The notes under the pieces were generated by a model. It worked only from the letters and a program-made list of their open reading frames with translations. It did no database searches and was not told where the DNA came from. DNA of 64,000 nt from Bordetella petrii (GTDB taxonomy: Bacteria; Pseudomonadota; Gammaproteobacteria; Burkholderiales; Burkholderiaceae_B), in assembly GCF_000067205.1 (NCBI RefSeq), contig NC_010170.1, forward strand, positions 2,976,001 to 3,040,000, given 5' to 3'. Every line of letters starts with the position of its first letter. Position 1 is the stretch's first letter. The position numbers and the translations under genes are program-made. Shown here piece by piece: positions 42,466 through 54,047 of this stretch.

Positions 42466-43044
42466 TTATTCGCCGGTCCACTCGGTGACGAATTCCCTGT
42501 AGTCGGGCCGCACGGCTTCGGGCATGGCGCAGGCGGGGGTGCCGATGGCCAGGAAACCCAGGAAGCGGTAGTCCAGGGGATCGAAGCCCAGCGCTTCCTG
42601 CACCTCTTCCACGTAGGTGCCCATGCCGGTGCTCCAGAAGGCTCCGTAGCCCAGCATGTGCACGGCGTTCAGGATGTTCATGACCGACGCGCCGGTGGCC
42701 AGCAGTTGCTCTTGCTCGGGCACTTTGGGGTTGTCGTGGTCGATTTTCTGGGCCAGGCCTACGAATAGCGGCACCTCGCTCATCCATTGCCGCACCGATT
42801 TTTCTTTTTCGGGCGTCATGCGAGGGTCGCCGCTGCGCTTGACCGCGTCCAGCGCGCGGTCGGCCAGGCGGCCGATGGCCGCGCCACGGATCAGCGCGAA
42901 CCGCCAGGGGCGCAGCTTGCCGTGATCGGGCGCGCTCATGGCGGCCTGCAAAATCTGGTCGAGTTCGTCCGGCTTGGGCGCGGGCGCGCGCAGGAATTTC
43001 ATCGAGCGGCGGGAAGTCAGGGCGTGCAAGGGGGAAACGGTCAT
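42466..43044 (-). CDS. Nitroreductase family flavoprotein (YdjA-like)
   Basis: A 192-residue FMN-dependent NAD(P)H oxidoreductase of the small, YdjA-like nitroreductase branch. It shows LTSRRSMKFLRAPAPKPDEL (FMN phosphate contact through the Arg pair), SAPDHGKLRPWRFALIRG, and ATGASVMNILNAVHMLGYGAFWSTG. Physiological substrates of this branch are poorly known; reduction of nitroaromatics is a laboratory activity. The ATG at 43044 is preferred to an in-frame TTG nine bases earlier. It converges on argH. Confidence 0.88.
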   Translation of the reverse strand: MTVSPLHALTSRRSMKFLRAPAPKPDELDQILQAAMSAPDHGKLRPWRFALIRGAAIGRLADRALDAVKRSGDPRMTPEKEKSVRQWMSEVPLFVGLAQKIDHDNPKVPEQEQLLATGASVMNILNAVHMLGYGAFWSTGMGTYVEEVQEALGFDPLDYRFLGFLAIGTPACAMPEAVRPDYREFVTEWTGE

Positions 43045-43154
43045 GGAAGCCAAGGTAATGATGGGGTCTATTCGAGAAACGTTCTCATCATACGCCAGGC
43101 GAAGGGGCCATCCGGCCTATCTCCCCGCGCCAGCCAAGGTCATCGCGGTGGGGT

Positions 43155-43589
43155 TCAACCCAGATGGGTATGGCGTTCGGGGCGCTCTTGCACCTGCATT
43201 TCCGAAAGACCATGCAAGATGCCGCAATCGTCGGTGTCGGGCCGCGCCGACAGGCAGCGCTGGCGCAGTTCTGTGAGCTGCGCCTTCAGTTGCGCCAGCT
43301 CGGCAATGCGCGCGTCCACGTGGGCGATGTGCTCGTCGAACAATTCATTGATCGGCCCGCAGCCGGCGCGGTGGTCGTCGGCCAGTTGCAGAATGGCGCG
43401 GATTTCGTCCTGTGTCATGTCCAGCGCACGGCAGTTGCGGATCAGTCGCAGGCGTTCCAGGTGTGGCGCGCCATAGCTGCGGTAATTGTTCAGGCCGCGC
43501 TCGGGCGCGGGCAGCAGGCCCTCTTTTTCGTAATAGCGCACCGTTTCGACAGTGGTGCCGGCCGCCTTGGCGAGTTCACCGATTTTCAT
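43155..43589 (-). CDS. cadR: MerR-family Cd/Pb/Zn-responsive regulator
   Basis: A 144-residue MerR-type activator. The winged helix-turn-helix is MKIGELAKAAGTTVETVRYYEKEGLL. A dimerisation helix and metal-binding Cys residues follow: Cys77 (GCGPI), Cys112 and Cys122 (CLSARPDTDDCGIL), the arrangement of the CadR/PbrR/ZntR group; the C-terminus adds two His (RHTHLG). It is divergent from the P1B-ATPase gene and its likely operator is in the gap, so it should induce that pump when metal binds. Cd versus Pb versus Zn preference is not predictable. Confidence 0.92.
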   Translation of the reverse strand: MKIGELAKAAGTTVETVRYYEKEGLLPAPERGLNNYRSYGAPHLERLRLIRNCRALDMTQDEIRAILQLADDHRAGCGPINELFDEHIAHVDARIAELAQLKAQLTELRQRCLSARPDTDDCGILHGLSEMQVQERPERHTHLG

Positions 43590-43625
43590 GGCTGCCTCCG
43601 GATAGAATGCGCCGCGACGGACGCC

Positions 43626-43656
43626 TTGACCCTATAGTAACTCCAGGGTGTGGAAT
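43626..43656 (+). promoter_or_regulatory. MerR-type promoter/operator of the metal pump gene
   Basis: A -35 TTGACC (43626-43631), a 19-bp spacer and a -10 TGGAAT (43651-43656). The dyad ACCCT (43629-43633) ... AGGGT (43645-43649) sits in the spacer. Over-long spacing with a central dyad is the hallmark of MerR-family targets, where the activator untwists DNA to realign the boxes. Confidence 0.85.
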
Positions 43657-43690
43657 ACGGTCATCCCATCCAATCGACCGAAATCCGCCG

Positions 43691-45928
<2,238 letters not shown>

Positions 45929-45967
45929 CGGGAGACCGCCGGGCCAGCCGCGCTCGTTAATAACAAA

Positions 45968-45980
45968 AAGAAATATTCTT
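45968..45980. promoter_or_regulatory. AT-rich dyad upstream of the amino acid importer
   Basis: AAGAA, ATA, TTCTT at 117-129 bp before the binding-protein ATG, inside an AT-rich 60-bp patch (TTAATAATCTTTATGC) that should contain the promoter. The regulator is unknown; for a sulfur amino acid importer CysB would be a natural candidate. Confidence 0.35.
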
Positions 45981-46096
45981 AATAATCTTTATGCTTTGTG
46001 GAAGAATGGGCAACTTGTTACAGTGCCGTATTCATTGCCCAGGGCGGCCCACAAGGCCGCTTTCGCGCGCATGATGACATCCCACTGGAGCACCTC

Positions 46097-46879
46097 ATGA
46101 AACCCCTGCGTTCCATTCTGCTGGCCGGCCTGCTGCAACTGGCCGTCGCCGCCGGCGCCCATGCCCAGGACGGCCTGGCCGCCATCAAATCGGCCGGCGT
46201 GTTCAAGATCGGCACCGAGGGCACCTACGCCCCCTTCACCTACCACGATGCCTCGGGCAAGCTTACCGGCTTCGACGTCGAGATCGGCGAGGCCATCGCC
46301 CAGCGCCTGGGCGTCAAGGCCGAATTCGTCGAAGGCAAATGGGACGGCCTGATCGCCGGCCTGGACGTCAAGCGCTACGACGCGGTCATCAACCAGGTGG
46401 GCATTACCGATGCCCGCAAGGCCAAGTACGATTTTTCGGACCCCTACATCGCGTCGCAGGCGGTGCTGATCGTGCGCGACGACAACACGGACATCAAGAG
46501 CTTCGCCGACCTGAAGGGCAAGCGCTCGGCCAACACCCTGACCAGCAACTTCGGCAAGCTGGCCCAAAAATACGGCGCCCAGGTGGTGGCCGTGCAAGGC
46601 TTCAATGAAAGCATCGACCTGCTGACCTCGGGCCGCGTGGACGCCACCATCAACGACAACCTGTCGTTCCTGGACTTCAAGAAGCACAAGCCCAACGCCA
46701 AGGTGAAGATCGTGGACAGCGACAAGAGCGCCGAATTCAGCGAATCGGGCGTGCTGATCCGCCAGGGCAACCCGCAGTTGCGCGAAGCCATCAACAAGGC
46801 GCTGGCCGACATCAAGGCCGACGGCACCTACAAGAACATCTCGGTCAAGTACTTCGGCACCGACCTGTCCGCCCAATAA
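46097..46879 (+). CDS. Polar amino acid (probably cystine) ABC solute-binding protein
   Basis: A 260-residue periplasmic family 3 binding protein with signal peptide LLAGLLQLAVAAGAHAQ. The mature part has TEGTYAPFTYHDASGKLTGFDVEIGEAIAQ and the ligand region VEGKWDGLIAGLDVKRYDAVINQVGITDARKAKYDFSDPY, which matches the cystine-binding FliY/TcyJ group best. GGAG lies seven bases before the ATG. It is followed by one permease and one ATPase gene in the usual order. Cystine as ligand is inferred from motif resemblance. Confidence 0.9.
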   Translation: MKPLRSILLAGLLQLAVAAGAHAQDGLAAIKSAGVFKIGTEGTYAPFTYHDASGKLTGFDVEIGEAIAQRLGVKAEFVEGKWDGLIAGLDVKRYDAVINQVGITDARKAKYDFSDPYIASQAVLIVRDDNTDIKSFADLKGKRSANTLTSNFGKLAQKYGAQVVAVQGFNESIDLLTSGRVDATINDNLSFLDFKKHKPNAKVKIVDSDKSAEFSESGVLIRQGNPQLREAINKALADIKADGTYKNISVKYFGTDLSAQ

Positions 46880-46936
46880 GCGCCAGCGCCGCCGTTTCCG
46901 CCCCGCCCGCACCGATAACAAGGAACCCACGCCACC

Positions 46937-47613
46937 GTGCCCGCCTGGCTGCAGTTGATGATCGATTCGTTCTGGCCCCTGCTGCATGCCGGGCTGGTGT
47001 TCACGGTGCCGCTGACCTTGCTGTCGTTCGCGGGCGGGCTGGTGCTGGCGTTCATTGTGGCGCTGATCCGGCTGTTCGGGCCGGCGCCGCTGGTGGCCCT
47101 GGTGCGGTTCTACGTGTGGCTGATTCGCGGCACGCCGCTGCTGGTGCAATTGTTCGTGATTTTCTACGGACTGCCCAGCGTGGGCATCGTGCTCGACCCG
47201 CTGCCCGCCGCCCTGATCGGCTTTACCTTGAACGTGGGCGCGTACAACTCGGAAGTGATCCGCGGCGCCATCGAATCAATTCCGAAAGGCCAGTGGGAAG
47301 CCGCGTATTCGCTCAGCATGACGCGCGGCCAGGCCATGCGCCGCACCGTGCTGCCGCAGGCGGCGCGCGTGGCGGTGCCGCCGCTGGCCAATTCCTTCAT
47401 CTCGCTGGTCAAGGATACGTCGCTGGCCGCCGTGCTGACCGTGCCCGAGATCTTCCAGGCCGCCCAGCGCATCGCCGCGGTCACCTATGAGCCGCTGATC
47501 CTGTACACCGAAGCCGCCCTGATCTACCTGGTGTTCAGCTCGGCGCTGTCGGCCGCCCAGACGCGCCTGGAGCGCCGCTACGGCCAGCATGCGGTGTTTT
47601 CCGAGAGAAACCG

Positions 47614-47617
<4 letters not shown>
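46937..47617 (+). CDS. Polar amino acid ABC transporter permease
   Basis: A 226-residue membrane protein of the His/Glu/Gln/Arg permease family with about five helices. It shows VFTVPLTLLSFAGGLVLAFIVALIR, LIRGTPLLVQLFVIFYGLPSVGIVLDPLPAALIGFTLN and the EAA loop AAYSLSMTRGQAMRRTVLPQAARVAVPPLANSFISLVKDTSL. A homodimer of one permease is usual for cystine-type systems. The start is GTG at 46937, with AAGGAA 11 bases upstream. The end overlaps the ATPase gene by four bases. Confidence 0.92.
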
Positions 47618-48354
<737 letters not shown>

Positions 48355-48385
48355 ACGCCGCAAGCCGCCGGCCGCGGGGCCGCGC

Positions 48386-49393
48386 TCAGTTCACCTGCGC
48401 GCCGGACTTGCGCACCAGATCCGACCACTTGGCGATCTCGGCCTGCTCGAACTTGTCAAGGTCGCGGGTCGACTCGCCTCCCGGCTCGACGCCCTGCCCG
48501 CTCAGCCGCTTGGCCACCTGCGGATCGGACAATGCGGCCTGCGCCGCCTGGCGCAACGCGGCCAGCACCGGCGCGGGAGTGGAATCGGGCGCGTACAGCA
48601 TGAACCAGGCCACCAGGTCGAAGTCGCTGCCGGTCTGTTCGGCAATGCTGGGCACGTCGGGCGCGGCAATGCTGCGGCGCGCGCTGGACACTCCCAGGGC
48701 GCGCAGCTTGCCGGCCTTGATGTGCGGCAGCACCGCGGCGGGATGGTAGAACATGAACTGCACCTGGCCCGACATCACGTCGGATACCGCCAGGCCGCCT
48801 TCTTTATAGGGAACGTGCAGCATTTCGCCGCCGAGCCTTGCCTTGAGCAATTCGCCGGCCAGGTGGCCCGAGGTGCCGCTACCCGCCGAGGCAAAGGCCA
48901 CGCCGGGCGGCTTGGCCGCGGCGGCGGCCAGGTCTTTCAGCGACTCGATGCCCGAGCCGCTGCCCGTCACCAGAAAGGTGGGCGTCTGGCCCACGAAGGC
49001 CACGGGCGCGAAGTCTTTCACCGGATCGTAGCCGGGGTTCTTGTACAACGCCTGGTTGATGGCATGCGTGCCGACCGTGCCCATGACCAGCGTATACCCG
49101 TCCGCATCCGCGCGCGCCACCTGGGCGGTGCCGATGGTGCCGCCGCCGCCCGACTTGTTCTCCACCACGACCTGCTGGCCCAGCGGCTTGGCCATGGCGT
49201 CGGCCACGATACGGGTGATCGTGTCGGTGGTCGTGCCCGGACCGAACGGCACCACGATGCGCACCGGGCGATCGGGAAAATCCGCGGCCTGGACCGGCGC
49301 GCCGGCCAGCCCCAACATGGCGGCGGCCAGCGCGGCCCCAAGCAGATTGCGACGCGCCTTGCCGGAGCGGGAAGAATGTTCGAGCGGTTTCAT
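48386..49393 (-). CDS. Bug-family (TctC-type) tripartite tricarboxylate receptor
   Basis: A 335-residue periplasmic binding protein of the Bug family that is greatly expanded in Bordetella and relatives. After a signal peptide (AALAAAMLGLAGAPVQAA) come the diagnostic blocks FPDRPVRIVVPFGPGTTTDTITRIVADAMA, VVVENKSGGGGTIG and GHLAGELLKA...HVPYKEGG. Many such receptors lack a cognate TctAB pair nearby, as here, and can act as sensors or share permeases. AAGGAG is seven bases before the ATG. It is third in an operon after a CoA-transferase and a citrate-lyase-like gene, so its ligand may be the acid processed by those enzymes. Confidence 0.92.
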   Translation of the reverse strand: MKPLEHSSRSGKARRNLLGAALAAAMLGLAGAPVQAADFPDRPVRIVVPFGPGTTTDTITRIVADAMAKPLGQQVVVENKSGGGGTIGTAQVARADADGYTLVMGTVGTHAINQALYKNPGYDPVKDFAPVAFVGQTPTFLVTGSGSGIESLKDLAAAAAKPPGVAFASAGSGTSGHLAGELLKARLGGEMLHVPYKEGGLAVSDVMSGQVQFMFYHPAAVLPHIKAGKLRALGVSSARRSIAAPDVPSIAEQTGSDFDLVAWFMLYAPDSTPAPVLAALRQAAQAALSDPQVAKRLSGQGVEPGGESTRDLDKFEQAEIAKWSDLVRKSGAQVN

Positions 49394-49454
49394 GGTTGTC
49401 TCCTTATCGTTGATATATGCGGCGCGCCGCGCGCGGCCCGCCGGTAAGCCGGCG

Positions 49455-50264
49455 CTATGGCTGCGCCGCCCCGAAGCCGGGGGGAACTGCGCCTTCGTAT
49501 TGCACTTCGCGCGTAGCCTGGTAAGACAGCGCGAAGCCAATCGGAGTCTCTTGCTCTTCAGTCAGGTGGGCGATAAGCCCGGCCGCGCGCGCCAGTATCG
49601 GCACGCCCCGCAGCGCGGACAAGGGAAAACCGATACCCAGCAGCACGGCGGGAATCGCCGCCGAGACATTCAGCCGCAGGTCCTTGCCCACGACTTCTGG
49701 AATCACCTGCTCCACCGCCTCGGCAATGGCCACGTACCGCAAGCCCGCGCCGCTATCGCGCGCCACCTCGAACAGCCGCGCCACGCGCGGATCGCGCGCT
49801 TTGTGCAGCGGATGCCCATAGCCGGGGATGGCGCGCCGCGCCGCGCGATATTCCGCCACAACGGCGCGCGCCGCGGCCACGACGTCGCCGCCCTGTCCGG
49901 CGCGCGCCTCGATTTCATGGAACAGCCGCCCGGCCGTCTCGGAAGCGCCCAGGATCACCGAGCCGCAGCCCAAAATGCCAGCCGCCACGGCCCCCTGCAG
50001 CGAGTCGGGCGCGGCCGCCAGCGTCATGCGGCTGGCCTGCACGCTGGGCACCAGCCCGTGCTCGGCAATCGCCACCAGCGTGGCGTTGAGAACCTCGCTG
50101 GCCGGCGCATCCGGCCGGCGGCCGGTGACCAGCAGGTAGAAATAATCGCCGAACGCCATCTTGCCGATCAGGTCCTGGCACAGGTCGGCGCCGCGCACCA
50201 CGATGGTGTGCTCGTCGGATGTGCAGATCGAGGTGCGAGGCACGGTTTCCTTGCCGATTTTCAT
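49455..50264 (-). CDS. Citrate synthase-like / citryl-CoA lyase family protein
   Basis: A 269-residue citrate synthase-fold protein, shorter than true citrate synthase (~430) and matching the citryl-CoA lyase-like group. It contains IPGYGHPLHKARDPRVARLFEVA, with the His that in citrate synthase sits at the CoA-citryl site, and AAIPAVLLGIGFPLSALRGVPILARAAGLIAHLTEE. With the family III CoA-transferase upstream it could activate a dicarboxylic or tricarboxylic acid to its CoA ester and then cleave it to acetyl-CoA and an oxo acid. The reaction is inferred from family and context. Gaps to both neighbours are 29 and 61 bp. Confidence 0.78.
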   Translation of the reverse strand: MKIGKETVPRTSICTSDEHTIVVRGADLCQDLIGKMAFGDYFYLLVTGRRPDAPASEVLNATLVAIAEHGLVPSVQASRMTLAAAPDSLQGAVAAGILGCGSVILGASETAGRLFHEIEARAGQGGDVVAAARAVVAEYRAARRAIPGYGHPLHKARDPRVARLFEVARDSGAGLRYVAIAEAVEQVIPEVVGKDLRLNVSAAIPAVLLGIGFPLSALRGVPILARAAGLIAHLTEEQETPIGFALSYQATREVQYEGAVPPGFGAAQP

Positions 50265-50293
50265 AAGAAGTCCTTGAACTAATGGGGGGGCGC

Positions 50294-51436
50294 CTATGCG
50301 CGGCCGGCGCGCAACCAGGCGCGGATTTCATCGTTATGCTCGCCCAATTCGGGCGGCGGGCGCACCTGCGTGGGCCGCTGGCCGTCGAACGTTACGGGCG
50401 AGCGCACTGTCTTCCAGGGGCCGCGCCGCGGATGGACGCCTTCGATTTCGATCTGCAGGTGGCGCGCCTGCGGGTCTTGCAAAGCTTCACGGGTGTCGTA
50501 CATGGGCGCGTGCGGCACGTCGCGCTCCAGCAGGCGGGCGCACCAGGCCTCGCGTGTACGCGTGGCGAAGATTTCGCCGAGCATTTCGATTAACTGCTCC
50601 TGGTGCGCGATGCGGCCCTCGCGCGTGGCAAAGCGCGCGTCGTCGAAAATGCCTGGCCGCTCGATGGCCTCGGCCAGGCCGCGCCAGAATTTTTCGGGCG
50701 ACGACATGTGCAGCGCGATCCACTTGCCATCGGCACAGCGCAGCGTGTACGACTGCGAAACACTGGGCCGGCTGTACGGCCCCATGACTTCGCCTTCGGA
50801 CAGGAAGTGCGTGAAGGCATCCAGGTTGAAGTGGCACATGGCCTCGAGCATGGACACTTCCACGCGCCGGCCCAGCCCGGTGCGGGCACGCTCCACCAGC
50901 GCGCCCAGTATGCCGTAGGCCGCGTAGAACCCGGTGAGCGAGTCCGCGATGGCCGGCCCCACCACCCGCGGGTTGGCCGGGTTGACCAGCAGGTTCAGGA
51001 AACCGCTGGCCGCCTGCGCCACCGTGTCGTAGGCCGGCCGCCCGGCGGCCGGGCCGCTCTGGCCGAAGCCGCTGATGGCGCAATACACCAGCCCGGGGTT
51101 CAGCGCCCGCAGCCGCGCCTCGCCAGCGCCCAGGCGCTCGGCCGTGCCGGGCCGGAAATTCTGGATGTAGACATCCGCGCTCTCGATCAAGGCGTCGAAC
51201 ACCTGGGCGTCGTCCGGGTCGCGCGCGTCGAGCTCGATGCTGCGCTTGTTGCGGTTGTAGGTCTGGTAGTGCGGACTGTACAGCCCGCCCTTGAAAGCCC
51301 GGAACGGATCGCCGGTGCCTGGTTGCTCGACCTTGATCACGTCGGCGCCCAGGTCCGCCAGCAACATGCCCGCCGCGGGACCGGTAATGAAGGTGCCCTG
51401 CTCGATGACCCGAATGCCTTCCAGCACTTTCCCCAT
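50294..51436 (-). CDS. Family III CoA-transferase (CaiB/BaiF type)
   Basis: A 380-residue CoA-transferase that moves CoA between carboxylic acids through an Asp-acyl intermediate. It begins with the family pattern LEGIRVIEQGTFITGPAAGMLLADLGADVIKVEQPGTGDPFR and continues YNRNKRSIELDARDP, DVYIQNFRPGTAERLGAG and GPYSRPSVSQSYTLRCADGKWIALHMSSPEKFWRGL. First gene of the operon with the lyase-like and Bug genes, and divergent from a LysR gene. Substrate unknown; a C4-C6 di- or tricarboxylate is suggested by the partners. Confidence 0.88.
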   Translation of the reverse strand: MGKVLEGIRVIEQGTFITGPAAGMLLADLGADVIKVEQPGTGDPFRAFKGGLYSPHYQTYNRNKRSIELDARDPDDAQVFDALIESADVYIQNFRPGTAERLGAGEARLRALNPGLVYCAISGFGQSGPAAGRPAYDTVAQAASGFLNLLVNPANPRVVGPAIADSLTGFYAAYGILGALVERARTGLGRRVEVSMLEAMCHFNLDAFTHFLSEGEVMGPYSRPSVSQSYTLRCADGKWIALHMSSPEKFWRGLAEAIERPGIFDDARFATREGRIAHQEQLIEMLGEIFATRTREAWCARLLERDVPHAPMYDTREALQDPQARHLQIEIEGVHPRRGPWKTVRSPVTFDGQRPTQVRPPPELGEHNDEIRAWLRAGRA

Positions 51437-51553
51437 GGGAGCTCCTTACTGCAGATTCCTGTATTGCCGTAAGCCTATCCAACACCACCAAATGATGAAA
51501 ATGATAAATTTCGTCAGTTATTATTGATACCATCGATTATTCAAGGCGTTTCC

Positions 51554-52456
51554 ATGGAACTGCGGCACTTGCGCTATTTCATCGCCCTGGCGGGCTCGCT
51601 GAATTTCACGCGCGCGGCCGAGCGCGTGCATGTCACGCAATCCACGCTGTCGCACCAGATCCGCCAGCTTGAAGAAGAAATCGGCCAGCGCCTGTTCGAC
51701 CGCGTGGGCAAGCGCGTTGTCATCACGGCCGCCGGCGAAACCTTCCTGGCCTATGCAGCGCGCGCCCTGCGCGAAATCGACCAGGGCCTGAGCGAACTGA
51801 AGCAAAGCGCCGCCTCGCTGACCGGCGAGCTGCGGGTAGGCACCACCCATACGTTCAACCAGAGTTTCATCCCCGACTGCATGGCGCGCTTTCTGCAGCA
51901 CCATCCCACGGTCAGGGTCATCATCGAAGAGCTGGCGGCCGACGCCATCGCCGCGCGCCTGGAGGCCGGCCAGCTCGACCTGGGCGTGGCCTACCGCCCG
52001 GAGTCGACCAGCGGCCTGCAGTTCGAGCCGCTGTTCAACGAAGAACTGGTGCTGGTGGTGTCGGCCGCGCACCCGTTGGCCGCGCGCAAGCGCATACGCA
52101 TGATCGAGCTGCATCGCGAGCCCCTGGTGCTGCTGACGCCCGGTTTTTCCACCCGCCGCCTGCTGGACGAGTGTTTCGCCGCCGCCGGCGCCGAGCCCAG
52201 CGTCGTGGCCGAAACCAACACCATCGCCGCCATGTTGGGCATGGTGACGCGGCTGCCGGTAGGCGCCATCGCCGCCCCCAGCGCCGTCGCGCCCAGCCCG
52301 GCGCTGCGCATGATTCCCATGGAAAACCCCACGCCCATGCGCACGCCCGGCCTGCTGCTCAATCGCGAGGTGCCGCAAAGCCGGCCAGGGCGGGCCTTTG
52401 CCGCGCTGCTGCGCAAGCAGGCGATGCGCGCATACCAGACCCACGCGGTTTCTTGA
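51554..52456 (+). CDS. LysR-family regulator (CynR-like) divergent from the CoA-transferase operon
   Basis: A 300-residue LysR regulator. Residues 1-60 form the helix-turn-helix (MELRHLRYFIALAGSLNFTRAAERVHVTQSTLSHQIRQLEEE), and residues 85-295 the effector domain, with LRVGTTHTFNQSFIPDCMARFL resembling CynR/CbbR-type regulators. It is transcribed away from the CoA-transferase operon across a 117-bp gap, so it probably controls that operon. The chromosome downstream held the exonuclease III gene before the element integrated. Confidence 0.92.
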   Translation: MELRHLRYFIALAGSLNFTRAAERVHVTQSTLSHQIRQLEEEIGQRLFDRVGKRVVITAAGETFLAYAARALREIDQGLSELKQSAASLTGELRVGTTHTFNQSFIPDCMARFLQHHPTVRVIIEELAADAIAARLEAGQLDLGVAYRPESTSGLQFEPLFNEELVLVVSAAHPLAARKRIRMIELHREPLVLLTPGFSTRRLLDECFAAAGAEPSVVAETNTIAAMLGMVTRLPVGAIAAPSAVAPSPALRMIPMENPTPMRTPGLLLNREVPQSRPGRAFAALLRKQAMRAYQTHAVS

Positions 52457-52514
52457 GTGTTCTTGTGCTCGGAGTTTGCCGCAGAATGCCGGAAGCAGCG
52501 TGCGACTAAAGCCA

Positions 52515-52545
52515 GCGTTTGCTGGCTGCTGGTACCGCCACTGAT
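52515..52545 (+). promoter_or_regulatory. Stranded native promoter of exonuclease III
   Basis: TTGCTG, an 18-bp spacer and GATACT form a plausible sigma-70 promoter about 40 bp before the first copy of the xth start codon. Since integration it would transcribe the left end of the element instead of xth. Confidence 0.45.
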
Positions 52546-52581
52546 ACTATTGCGCAAAACAACACGCACCAGCCATTGCTC

Positions 52582-52601
52582 ATGAAACTCGCCACCTGGA
52601 A
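52582..52601 (+). other. attL core (20-bp direct repeat)
   Basis: ATGAAACTCGCCACCTGGAA is repeated exactly at 61600-61619. It includes the start codon of the exonuclease III gene. Differences begin immediately on both sides. Confidence 0.9.
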
Positions 52602-52668
52602 TCTACACTACATTCATTCCAGATCACGCCGGCTCATCCTGATTCATCGAGGCACACCGGAAAGCTAG
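52582..52668 (+). pseudogene. 5' stub of exonuclease III left at attL
   Basis: The first six codons plus two bases are identical to the start of the exonuclease III gene at 61600 (MKLATW, then Asn in both). The frame then runs into element DNA and stops at 52666-52668, giving 28 residues. It marks the original gene start that was separated by integration. Confidence 0.85.
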
Positions 52669-52738
52669 TATTCGCGCGGGTTTACGTCTTTCGGTATGTT
52701 CAAGGTCGTCTAATGCCGATTATTGAAATCTAGATAAA

Positions 52739-52761
52739 TTGGGGGTACCGTTGGGGGTATC
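52739..52761 (+). promoter_or_regulatory. Left-end GGGGGTA repeats (probable integrase arm sites)
   Basis: TTGGGGGTA occurs twice in phase (52739-52747 and 52751-52759), ending TC at 52761, just 18 bp before the integrase ATG. The right end carries a similar pair at 61517-61537 in the same orientation. Arm-type binding sites for the integrase are the likely role. Confidence 0.6.
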
Positions 52762-52778
52762 TAACGGATCATCCCCTC

Positions 52779-53987
52779 ATGAGCAAAGACGATTTCGCCC
52801 GTGCCCTGTCCGACCGTGCCGTAAAGAACGCCCGCCCCAAGGACGCGCCATATAAACTCGCCGATGGCGGCGGCCTGCACTTGCTGGTGCAGCCGAACGG
52901 GTCTCGGCTGTGGCGCTACAAGTTCCGCTTGGGCGGGAAAGAACAGGTATTCGCCATCGGCCGATACCCGGACGTTGGTCTCGCCGAAGCGCGTGAACGT
53001 CATCTTGCTGCGCGGCGACTGGTGGCAGATGGGGTTAGCCCGACCGCCCAACGCCGCGATGATCGTGCGCGCATGGCGGAGGACGCCGCGCGCGCCAAGG
53101 CCGGAACGTTCAAGGCTGTTCTCGATTCATGGAAGGCGACGCCAGCGCGCGCCCTTGCGCCGGCCACGATCCGTCAGCGGGATCGGGAAATCGACCGATA
53201 CCTAGAGCCGAAACTAGGTGCGCGCCCAGTCGGCGAAATAACGCGCCGCGAACTGGCTGATTTGCTGAAGACAGTGGCGACCGATACACCAGAAGTCGCG
53301 CGGAACCTGCGCACGCACATGAATTCGATTTTCGAGCATGCCGTCGACGTTGGACTGATTGCTGGCAACCCAACACCAGGCCCGCGCGCCCTGCCCGCCC
53401 GCAAACAGACCTCTCACCCCGCTGTGGCCATGGACGAGCTAGGCGCCCTGCTCGCGTCCATAGACGCCAGCGCCTGCCAGCCGGCGACAAAGGCGGCGTT
53501 TCGCCTGCTGCTGCTCACGGCATGCCGAAAACTGGAAATCACGTCCGGCCGATGGGACGAAATCGACCTTGATGCAGGCGAATGGCTGATCCCGGCTGAT
53601 CGAATGAAGACCCGGACCGCGCATTGGGTACCGCTGTCACGCCAGGCAGTCGAGCTGCTGCGCGCCGTCCGCGCACATTCTGGCGGCGATTACGTATTCC
53701 CGCATCGTGACAAGCCCAACACGCCAATGAGTCCCACCGCGCTTAACGAAATGCTGCGCCGGGTGGGCTATCGCCGGGAAATGACGGTGCACGGCACGCG
53801 GTCGATTTTTTCCACCTGGGCGAACGCTCAGCCTGGCGCAAACGTGGACGTGATCGAGCGTTGCCTGGCGCACGCACCCAGGGACAAGGTTCGCGCCGCA
53901 TATAACCGGCACGCGTACAAAGACGAACGCCGGGCGCTCTTACAGTCATGGGCGGACGTGCTGGACGCTGCAGAATTCGTGGCTTAA
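52779..53987 (+). CDS. int: P4-type tyrosine integrase
   Basis: This enzyme recombines attP with attB and, with a partner, excises the element. The 402-residue protein has the DUF4102 N-terminal arm-binding domain (LSDRAVKNARPKDAPYKLADGGGLHLLVQPNGSRLWRYKFRLGGKEQ), a SAM-like core-binding domain and a catalytic domain. Catalytic residues seen are Arg near 249 (ACRKLEIT), Lys in RMKTRTAHWVPL, the HGTRS pair near 337-340, His near 364 in LAHAP, and Tyr near 373 in AYNR. It starts 178 bp inside attL and faces into the element. No separate excisionase is identified; AlpA may serve. Confidence 0.95.
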   Translation: MSKDDFARALSDRAVKNARPKDAPYKLADGGGLHLLVQPNGSRLWRYKFRLGGKEQVFAIGRYPDVGLAEARERHLAARRLVADGVSPTAQRRDDRARMAEDAARAKAGTFKAVLDSWKATPARALAPATIRQRDREIDRYLEPKLGARPVGEITRRELADLLKTVATDTPEVARNLRTHMNSIFEHAVDVGLIAGNPTPGPRALPARKQTSHPAVAMDELGALLASIDASACQPATKAAFRLLLLTACRKLEITSGRWDEIDLDAGEWLIPADRMKTRTAHWVPLSRQAVELLRAVRAHSGGDYVFPHRDKPNTPMSPTALNEMLRRVGYRREMTVHGTRSIFSTWANAQPGANVDVIERCLAHAPRDKVRAAYNRHAYKDERRALLQSWADVLDAAEFVA

Positions 53988-54001
53988 TAACATTTTGTTA
54001 C

Positions 54002-54021
54002 TGGAAAACCCACAAGGGGAA
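54002..54021 (+). promoter_or_regulatory. 20-bp shared motif upstream of alpA
   Basis: TGGAAAACCCACAAGGGGAA, identical to 56834-56853. It ends 56 bp before the alpA ATG, nearly the same distance as the second copy from its gene. Probable activator or repressor site, or a promoter element, shared by the two operons of the element. Confidence 0.7.
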
Positions 54022-54047
54022 CGCATCGTCTTAAGTGTATTTAATCG

